Of a stretch of DNA of 64,000 nucleotides, positions 56,464 through 64,000 are shown piece by piece. Position 1 is the stretch's first letter; each line of letters starts with the position of its first letter. A program made the translations under genes and the position numbers. The notes beneath the pieces are model-generated. The model saw only the letters and a list, made by a program, of their open reading frames with translations, made no database searches and was not told where the DNA came from. Origin of the DNA: Henningerozyma blattae CBS 6284 (taxonomy: Eukaryota; Ascomycota; Saccharomycetes; Saccharomycetales; Saccharomycetaceae); contig NC_020193.1 of the NCBI RefSeq assembly GCF_000315915.1, positions 434,001 through 498,000 on the forward strand, in the 5' to 3' direction.

Positions 56464-59400
56464 ATGTCTGAATCTAACAAGAACTCATTGGACTTGTCTT
56501 CTTTGAAGGATAGAGTTTCTTCAAAATTGAAACAATCTGAAAATAATAAGAATGTTAAGAGTAAAACCAAGAACAACGAAAAGGTGAAAAAAGACAATAA
56601 GGATAAGAGTAATGTAGAGAGTAAGGACAAGACCAAGAAAAAGAATAATAAAGATATAGCCAAGAGCAAAGAAAGTGCCAAGAGTAAAAAAATTGATGAA
56701 GCTTTGAAAAAAGAAGCATTAGCTTTAGGTGCTACTGAAGAAGATTTGGATCTTATTGGAGACTTGGATGAGAACGCTGATGAGATGAGTGAGCAAGAAT
56801 TCAATGATAATGAGAGCCAAGAAGATGCCAAATTTGACACTGATTTGAAAAGTTTCATGAATAATCTAGGTTTTGACAAACATGCTGTCGATAATGCTGA
56901 AGAGGAAGAAGAAGAAGAAGACGATGGAAAACTTAGTTCAAACTCCAGTAAAGACGAAGATGAAAGAGAAGATGAAAATGAAGGGGAAAATGAAGGGGAA
57001 AATGAAGGGGAAAGCGAAGATGAAAGCGATCAAGATTCAGAAAAAGAAGTAAGTAAAAAAAAAAATAGATCCAGACGCAGGTTTGTCGATAAATCATCAG
57101 TAGTAGATTCAACTAAACTGATTGTTCCATATGATACTCTATGGTATGAAATTCCATTATACAATCAACTTGATAACTCTGAAGAAAAAGAGCCATTAAC
57201 TAACGAACAAATCGAAACTCTATTTGAACGTGGTAAACAAACTTTAGAGTTAGATAATCAAACTTATTATGATGAATTTACCAAAGATTCTTCTCAACGT
57301 AAATTTATGTCACAAATGTTATCTGATGGTACTTTGAATGATAAAATCTCCGCCTTGACTTTGCTAATACAAGAATCTCCTATTCACAATATGAAATCAT
57401 TGGATACTTTATTAAATTATTGTAGCAAGAAATCTAGAAATTCCATTCTATTAAGTTTGAATGCATTAAAGGACTTATTATTGAATTCTTTGTTACCTTC
57501 TGATCGTAAATTAAGATATTTCAAAAACCAACCTGGCCTTTCTATGATGAATAATAAGAGAACATTGGCTATATTTTATTTCGAAGATTATTTGAAAAAA
57601 TTATTTTTCAAAATGTTACAAATATTGGAAAGATTATGTCATGATCCAATTATTCATGTTAGATCACAAGTATTGAATCATATCTTCGAATTTATTACCA
57701 GTAAACCGGAACAAGAATTCAATCTATTAAAATTAGGGGTTAATAAGATTGGTGATATTGATTCTAAAGTATCTTCGAAGGCATCATATTTATTATTACG
57801 ATTACAACAAGCTCATCCTAATATGAAGAGTATTATTATTGATTCTATTGTTGATCTATTATTGAAACCAAATGCTGGATATCATACTACTTATTATTCC
57901 ATTATTACATTAAACCAAACTATTTTAAAGAGAGCTGAGGATTCAATTGCTAATAAATTAATCAAAACATATTTCACATTATTTGAAAAATTTTTACTTC
58001 AAACTGATAAAGATGAAATTGAAGATGGTAAACAAAAAGAAAATACAGAAAAAAAATATGAACAACATAGAAAGAAGAATTTCAAAAAGGGTAAAAATGG
58101 GGGTAGATCAGTAAAGAATGAAAAAACTGAAAATGAAATCATTAATGAAAAAAATAGCAAGATATTTAGTGGTTTATTAACAGGTGTCAACCGTGCTTTC
58201 CCATTTGCACAATTGCCATCTGTTGTATATGAAGCACATATGGATACTTTATACAAGATCACTCATTCTACCAATTTCAATACATCTATTCAAGCATTAG
58301 TTTTAATTAATCAAGTTACTGTTAAGGCCAAATTGGATAATAATAGATATTACCGTACATTATATGAAAGTTTATTAGATCCTCGAGTATATGTATCATC
58401 TAAGCAAGGGATATATTTGAATCTTTTATATAAATCATTGAAACAAGACGACAATGTGGAAAGAGTGGAGGCCTTTGTTAAACGTATTCTACAAGTATCT
58501 ATCCATTGGTTAAACATCGGCAGTATTGCTGGGTTTATATTTTTATTGATTCAATTAAGTAAGAACGTTCCTCAAATCAAAAATCTTTTGAAAAATTCAC
58601 CAGTCGATCACGAATATGCTAGTGATAATGAGGATAATGATGACACTGAGAATAAGAAAGAGAATGCCGATGTACGGGTGTATGATAGCCGTAAAAGAGA
58701 CCCAAATTTTGCCAATGCTGATAAATCTTCATTATGGGAAATCGAATTATTTTTAAATCATTATCATCCGACAATCCAAACTTATGCAAAGGCCTTTGTA
58801 GAAGGTAACACTAAGGATGTGACGAAACCTGACTTGGGTTTATTCACAATTACTCATTTCTTGGATAGATTTGTCTATAGGAATGGTAAACAAAAGGCTA
58901 ATTTAAAAGGTTCATCTATTATGCAACCATTATCCAGTGGTGCAATGATCAACGAAAGTTTATTGGTGAAATCTACTGGTATGAAAAATGAAGAAATACC
59001 AGTGAATACTGAAGATTGGTTGAATAAGAAAATTAGTCAAATTAAACCAGAAGATAAATTTTTCTATCAATATTTCAATAAGAAGCAAGCCGCTATCAAG
59101 AAAGTTAATAAGAATGAAGTCCACGATGGATTTGATAGTGAAGAAGAAGACATGGATGAGAATGAAGTCTGGGACGCGTTGGTCAAATCTAGACCTGAAG
59201 TGGAAGACGATTCAGATTCAGGACTTGACTTAGATGATGAAGATTTCGGATCGATGGGTGAGGATAGTGATGATGACAACGAGCTGTTAGTGGAAAGCGA
59301 TGACGATGAGATCATCAACGACATGGCCGATGAAGTTGACGACATTGCGGATATTGACGACGTCATTGAAGACAGCAAATCAAGAAAACGTGGTGCTGAT

Positions 59401-59553
59401 GAAATGAACTCCGAAAGTGAAAGCGAGACTGAAAACGACAAGAGTAAAGGCAAGGACAAGAAGAGTAGGAAGAAGGCAATCAAAGAATTGCCTCTATTTG
59501 CATCTGCTGACGATTATTCGCAATACCTGGGGTCCGACTCCGATAGCCACTAG
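56464..59553 (+). CDS. MAK21: Mak21 (Noc1), pre-60S assembly factor
   Basis: A 1029-residue protein (S. cerevisiae 1025). The N-terminus is Lys-rich, then comes an acidic stretch (about residues 95-195) with a small tandem repeat of ENEGEN type. The conserved CBF/Mak21 domain and HEAT-like helices fill the middle (about 230-850); the C-terminus is again acidic and ends LGSDSDSH. Mak21/Noc1 works with Noc2 in the nucleolus on early large-subunit precursors. PAC and RRPE elements precede it. The neighbour on the left is UBC4/5 in divergent orientation, as in S. cerevisiae (YDR059C, YDR060W). Confidence 0.97.
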   Translation: MSESNKNSLDLSSLKDRVSSKLKQSENNKNVKSKTKNNEKVKKDNKDKSNVESKDKTKKKNNKDIAKSKESAKSKKIDEALKKEALALGATEEDLDLIGDLDENADEMSEQEFNDNESQEDAKFDTDLKSFMNNLGFDKHAVDNAEEEEEEEDDGKLSSNSSKDEDEREDENEGENEGENEGESEDESDQDSEKEVSKKKNRSRRRFVDKSSVVDSTKLIVPYDTLWYEIPLYNQLDNSEEKEPLTNEQIETLFERGKQTLELDNQTYYDEFTKDSSQRKFMSQMLSDGTLNDKISALTLLIQESPIHNMKSLDTLLNYCSKKSRNSILLSLNALKDLLLNSLLPSDRKLRYFKNQPGLSMMNNKRTLAIFYFEDYLKKLFFKMLQILERLCHDPIIHVRSQVLNHIFEFITSKPEQEFNLLKLGVNKIGDIDSKVSSKASYLLLRLQQAHPNMKSIIIDSIVDLLLKPNAGYHTTYYSIITLNQTILKRAEDSIANKLIKTYFTLFEKFLLQTDKDEIEDGKQKENTEKKYEQHRKKNFKKGKNGGRSVKNEKTENEIINEKNSKIFSGLLTGVNRAFPFAQLPSVVYEAHMDTLYKITHSTNFNTSIQALVLINQVTVKAKLDNNRYYRTLYESLLDPRVYVSSKQGIYLNLLYKSLKQDDNVERVEAFVKRILQVSIHWLNIGSIAGFIFLLIQLSKNVPQIKNLLKNSPVDHEYASDNEDNDDTENKKENADVRVYDSRKRDPNFANADKSSLWEIELFLNHYHPTIQTYAKAFVEGNTKDVTKPDLGLFTITHFLDRFVYRNGKQKANLKGSSIMQPLSSGAMINESLLVKSTGMKNEEIPVNTEDWLNKKISQIKPEDKFFYQYFNKKQAAIKKVNKNEVHDGFDSEEEDMDENEVWDALVKSRPEVEDDSDSGLDLDDEDFGSMGEDSDDDNELLVESDDDEIINDMADEVDDIADIDDVIEDSKSRKRGADEMNSESESETENDKSKGKDKKSRKKAIKELPLFASADDYSQYLGSDSDSH

Positions 59554-62049
59554 TGTAGGTGTGTGTATAGTATAGAACCATGTAGTGTAATATAATATAA
59601 TATAATATAATACAAAATCATATCATATCATATAATACCGTATAATATAACATAATATCAATATAATACAATAGAATATAGTCAAATATAGTATATAGTT
59701 ATGATAGTCTAAACCTATAGTCGTGGTGTGAACCTTGTTGCTAAGAGTCGCCACTTTCCGAATTAGGACTACAGATACGCCGGACACTCGGACCGGAGAG
59801 TACCGGCTATGAACCTATTTCCAAATCAGGGGCAGGATTCCATATCGGGTAGGCCCGTGACTGCTCCAGGGCTCCGCTTCTCGGGAATGCTGGACGTATT
59901 AGGCTAGGAACGTGACAAGCCACGTACAGATCCCCCGGCCACGGCGATCCCGTGGCCGGCAGAGGTCCGGAGAAACTCGGTCCGGAGAAACAGATGTGCC
60001 ACATTGTTTCGGATCTGGAATGTGTCCGGAATGTTGTGTCATTGGCCGGCCGGTCGCTAGTTGCCCCGCGTAGAACCCTGAAACAATGGGAAGCTGTCAC
60101 CCGGACAAAACCAGATGTCACATTCTCTGAGGGTCCACTTTCTGACATACTCGGTGTCCTTAAGATCAAGGATATCAGAATATTTATCATAAGATTTACC
60201 TCAAGACTTTTTTAAAGTTTTTACCATAAAAATAAACAAATAAAAAATAAATAAATAGACAAACAGCTTTCCTATGAGTTTATTGGTTTCTGGTTCTAGA
60301 GGTTCTTGGAAACATCTTGAAACCAATCCAGTCACAAAAACCGTATTATTTGCGATTATTTGCGATTTTTCCTGGCACCCTCCCATCCTCATGCCCAAGA
60401 ATAGTACAATCTCAAATAATCTCTCTCTTGATATTTAGTGTTAATTAAACTTCCTACATCTACATCTACGTAACTATTTACTTTTCTGTTTTTGTACAAC
60501 ACCGTTGTCTGTTTTTGAATTTTCCTAGAAAAATGAAATCCACAAATCCATTTTTTCAATTGATTACGTTGTCATTATTATGCTTCGCAAAGAAATTAGC
60601 TCACCACTTTTTAAATAAACTTGACCTACTCAGATAACTCCGTATATTAATTGGTATTCTGTCTTTTCTAACTCGCTCATACACTTTCCCGATATATATA
60701 AAACTATAAAACACTCCTCCATACACTTCTATATATACACACACACATATGCAATCATTTCTACATATATATAGATATAAACATATCTATGGAAAGTTCT
60801 ATATATACATACTCATGTTTCAACCTCTTTCATCTAATTGTTTCGAGCGTTTGTTGACTCGCTTTTAAATACTGCTCTATGTTTCATCTACCTTGTTCTA
60901 ACCCCTCCTCCTGTACTTCCTCCTGTATATCCTATTGCTTCTTCTCCTCTCTCTATTGTCACCCCTTCTAAATGAAATTTTCCATTCTACTTTGAACTTC
61001 ATCAACAACATATTTTGTATTACAATTTTCCTATTTCTACATCGGCTCTATATCACTCTTTTTTCTTTTCTTCTATTTGTTACGAAACCTCCCATTGAGA
61101 TCTCTTATATAAATAAATCACTAATACACATCTCCTTTTTTTCCCATTGTTCTCTTGCAAAGTTTACAAAAAAAAAAAATCATTTTAAATTGTTCTATAT
61201 CATAATTTCATCTTTTTATTTCTAATTTTCATTTTTATTTTTTCAATTGTTTTTCCTATTATTACTATCATCTGTTTACATATCCGAGTACACACTCAAT
61301 AATTGGTTTAATACATTAAGAATTCAAAGTCATTAAGTTTTTTTTTGAAAAAAGAGGAAATAAAAAGAAAAGACAGAAACCTTTATCCAAATTAAAGCCT
61401 TCATCGGAATATCCATCAATTTATTTTTAACTATTCAATAAGGTAACCCGCATTCTAAATTCGTGACATTTTGAATACTACTTTATACATATCCCTAATT
61501 ATGCTCTTATTGTAAATTACTTTTTTCAATTATAATACAATTTCTTTTTCTCTTTGTTTTTTTTTTTACATTAATTTTGATAGGCTAGCATTTTCAATTT
61601 AAAAGGTACCATCCATAATAAATAAACACATCGCAAATAAAAAATTATATTTTTTTTATACTAATCAAGATCTTGGATTTCAAAGCTTCCTTATCCTTCA
61701 ACCAATCTCATACGTATCCCCCCCTATCTCATCCATATTTTTTTTATTTATTATTATTTTATTTCTTCCCTTCTTTACTCCACTCTTTCTCACATAGTAA
61801 TATTCTATCATTATTATCATTCTTCTTAAAGAATAATAAGAAATAAAAAAAATAATAAAAAAAATTAAATATAATAATAATAATAATTAATAGACTTGTA
61901 CATTTTTGACCCAAAATAAAAAAATACAAAAAAAAATCCCGTGTTGTCAATACTATCACCCTTTTTTTTTATTGATTTTTATTTTTTTTCTGCATACTTA
62001 TCACAATTATATATATCGCATCACTTACCCTTAACTAATAATATCTACA
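59554..62049. other. 2.5-kb intergenic region, MAK21 3' end to TEC1 promoter
   Basis: Starts with an ATAAT-type repeat (about 59589-59660), passes through GC island H (59720-60150), and continues as AT- and pyrimidine-rich DNA on the plus strand (60400-62000). The pyrimidine bias suggests a long TEC1 leader. No gene is called. Confidence 0.65.
59720..60150. other. GC-rich island H with a perfect hairpin and direct repeats
   Basis: 39 of the 60 bases at 59941-60000 are G or C. A hairpin has perfect arms CCGGCCACGG (59935-59944) and CCGTGGCCGG (59950-59959) around 5 bases. The 13-mer GGTCCGGAGAAAC occurs twice, at 59964-59976 and 59979-59991. GGCCGGCCGG-type sequence follows near 60044-60052. 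Function unknown; it lies about 1.9 kb upstream of TEC1. Confidence 0.7.
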
Positions 62050-64000
62050 ATGAATGAAAAACCAAATCATGCTAATCTACGACAAATTCCAATTAAATCA
62101 ATTCCTGACAAAGAGGACAAACCTTTCCGAAATCTGGCTCCAGATTCAGATCCCATAAATAATCCGCAAGGCGAAGATGAAGCTATTAATAGTAATTTAC
62201 AAAAAAAAATAAATGATGATGAGATTAATGACATTTCTTCTTCCTCTTTGGAATCAACTTCTAGTTCACTAAAAAATTATACCCAATTATCTAAAACAAG
62301 AGTATTCGATGTTTTTACTCAAGATGTCAAAAATATAGATTCAAATTCTGATGACACTAATTCATTACAAAAATCGAATGATTCTAAATTCGATGAAATT
62401 CAGGATTTAGATATTTTCCAACTAGATGAACTTATTAATAACAAAATTAAAGAGGATTTTTTAAAGAAACTTAGGAAGAATAATAACAATAATAATTATA
62501 ATAATAAGTCTATTGAAGATGCTAAAAATATAGAAAATTTAAGAGATACTGATAACATTAAAAGTAATAATCAATCAGATCATACTAATATAAACCTGAT
62601 AAATTCAGGATCTGGGAAACTTCTTAATGAAGATACTCTTTCCAAAAAATACCCAATTAATAAATTATCAAATTCAATCCTTGAGAGAGGCACAAAGCCA
62701 ATACCGTTAAATCAATTATCATTAACTTCTAAAATTTCTCAAGCGAGAACTGTTTTAGATAAACCTATCATATCAAATACCCCATTAACGTCAACACAAT
62801 CAAATATACCAACCAATTCGAATACAAGCTCAATTTCAAACCCTGAACCTATAGATACAAAAAATATTTCAAATACACAAAATAAATCTTCAAATACCCC
62901 ATCTTCATTAACACCACAAACCGGTAAAAGTCACGATAATGATAAATGGACAGCAGAAGTGGAAAATGCATTTGTGGAATCATTACATTTAATTATTAAA
63001 AATGGCCCAAATAAAATTAAAGTTTTAAATAAAGGTTATGGAAGAAACGAATTAATTTCCATGTATATCTTGGATAAATCTGGAGAATTAAGAACTAAAA
63101 AACAAATATCTTCGCATATTCAAGTTTGGAAAAAGGCAATATTAAATAAAATTTCATGTAATGAAGATTTAGAAGTACAAGAAAAGGAAATAAATAAATT
63201 AATTGAGAATGGTGCAGAACAAAATGAAGAAAATATTAAAAAATTCAATACTATTTTCGAAGAAATTTTACGTAAACATAATTACCGTGAAAATTCAATA
63301 GATAGCAGCAATTCCTTATCAAATTCTTTAAGTTCTTTACATTCAGATAAATCAAACTTCGATAATTCAGATAGTCTTTATCAAGAACTTCCAAAGAGAT
63401 ATGAATCTCCTCAATTAGAATATGCAAAAACAATATACCAACAAGTTGATAATCTTAAATGTGTTCCAATTACATACCCATCTTTAGAATCCCAAGATAT
63501 CACAGAGGAGGAAAAATTGGCAATAAATAAAATATTACAAGATGCTGAAACTTTGAAGAGACAACAACGACTTTTAATAGATAAAAACTGGAATGAATCA
63601 AAATTATTATTAAATCAGAATAATGCAAACACTATAAGAGAATTTAGCGGAGAACAAACTATTGATACTTCGTCAAACTCTAAAAATTTAAGAAAACAAA
63701 TCGATATTAATTTAGAAGAAAATCATAGCTCAACAGTCAATGAAAGAAATGAACAAAAATTTCAAAATACAGAATCCAACGAATCTTTACTTCAAAACAA
63801 ACATAATACTATCAATATTTCTAATCAAATACCGTTTAACAAAGGTTTTGCAAAACCACCAATGGGGATAACCCCAACTTGGGGCATGTTCCCTCCCTAT
63901 GGTCCAGGCTTAGGATACTCCCCAACTCATTTTCAAAGTCCTACAGTAATGAGATATCCGATTAATAACCAACAAAATAGATCATTTGTCGATTTTCAAA
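62050..64000 (+). CDS. TEC1: Tec1-like TEA/ATTS-domain transcription factor, partial (runs off right edge)
   Basis: An open frame from the ATG at 62050 to the window end, at least 650 residues. The TEA DNA-binding domain begins near residue 298 with DKWTAEVENAFVESLHLI and ends with the third helix KKQISSHIQVWKKAIL. Tec1 works with Ste12 on filamentation genes and Ty1. In S. cerevisiae (486 residues) the domain is near residues 125-200, so this protein has a much longer Asn/Ser-rich N-terminus and a longer part after the domain. Synteny with UBC4 (YBR082C, YBR083W) supports the name. The 3' end is outside the window. Confidence 0.92.
   Translation, partial: MNEKPNHANLRQIPIKSIPDKEDKPFRNLAPDSDPINNPQGEDEAINSNLQKKINDDEINDISSSSLESTSSSLKNYTQLSKTRVFDVFTQDVKNIDSNSDDTNSLQKSNDSKFDEIQDLDIFQLDELINNKIKEDFLKKLRKNNNNNNYNNKSIEDAKNIENLRDTDNIKSNNQSDHTNINLINSGSGKLLNEDTLSKKYPINKLSNSILERGTKPIPLNQLSLTSKISQARTVLDKPIISNTPLTSTQSNIPTNSNTSSISNPEPIDTKNISNTQNKSSNTPSSLTPQTGKSHDNDKWTAEVENAFVESLHLIIKNGPNKIKVLNKGYGRNELISMYILDKSGELRTKKQISSHIQVWKKAILNKISCNEDLEVQEKEINKLIENGAEQNEENIKKFNTIFEEILRKHNYRENSIDSSNSLSNSLSSLHSDKSNFDNSDSLYQELPKRYESPQLEYAKTIYQQVDNLKCVPITYPSLESQDITEEEKLAINKILQDAETLKRQQRLLIDKNWNESKLLLNQNNANTIREFSGEQTIDTSSNSKNLRKQIDINLEENHSSTVNERNEQKFQNTESNESLLQNKHNTINISNQIPFNKGFAKPPMGITPTWGMFPPYGPGLGYSPTHFQSPTVMRYPINNQQNRSFVDFQ

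Overview
This window is nuclear DNA from an AT-rich budding yeast of the family Saccharomycetaceae. Every gene I could identify has a Saccharomyces cerevisiae counterpart on chromosome II (YBR057C to YBR083W) or chromosome IV (YDR041W to YDR060W), and the two series are interleaved in one order. Genes expected in the ancestral order are absent here: UBP14 and ORC2 around TSC3/AKL1/TRM7, and HEM13 between NRG and RPC11. That fits a lineage after the whole-genome duplication that kept those genes on the sister track (Kazachstania/Naumovozyma/Tetrapisispora-like). The genus is inference. Introns follow the yeast GTATGT...TACTAAC...AG pattern.

Layout, left to right: MUM2-like 5' part (cut by the window edge), TSC3, AKL1, TRM7, RSM10 (frame broken in its presequence), a YBR062C-type RING protein with an intron, an NRG1/NRG2 repressor, then a 4.9-kb gene-free block with minisatellites, a GC-rich core and a 100-N scaffold gap. 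It continues with RPC11, two tandem amino-acid permeases (BAP2/3-like and TAT1-like), a mitochondrial thioredoxin-fold protein, DET1, TPI1, ALG14, a poly-Asn C2H2 factor, DBF4, ECM33/PST1 (intron), SEC18, EMC10, YOS9, SPT7, tRNA-Asp(GTC), UBC4/UBC5 (intron), MAK21, and a TEC1-like TEA-domain gene cut by the right edge.

Functionally this is a housekeeping neighbourhood: secretory pathway and ER quality control (SEC18, EMC10, YOS9, ALG14, TSC3), transcription (SPT7, NRG, RPC11, TEC1), ribosome and tRNA biogenesis (MAK21, TRM7, RSM10), ubiquitin (UBC4/5, YBR062C type) and cell-cycle control (DBF4). PAC motifs lie upstream of RPC11 and MAK21. No transposon, CRISPR array, virus or toxin gene was seen.

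The least explained part is a set of nine short GC-rich islands (about 50-67% G+C where hand-counted) set in AT-rich intergenic DNA. Most are next to gene 5' ends, and several hold perfect hairpins. The best are 43440-43866 (multi-hairpin, structured-RNA-like), 59720-60150 (10-bp perfect hairpin plus 13-bp direct repeats) and the gap-containing block 14700-16275. I cannot assign a function to any of them.
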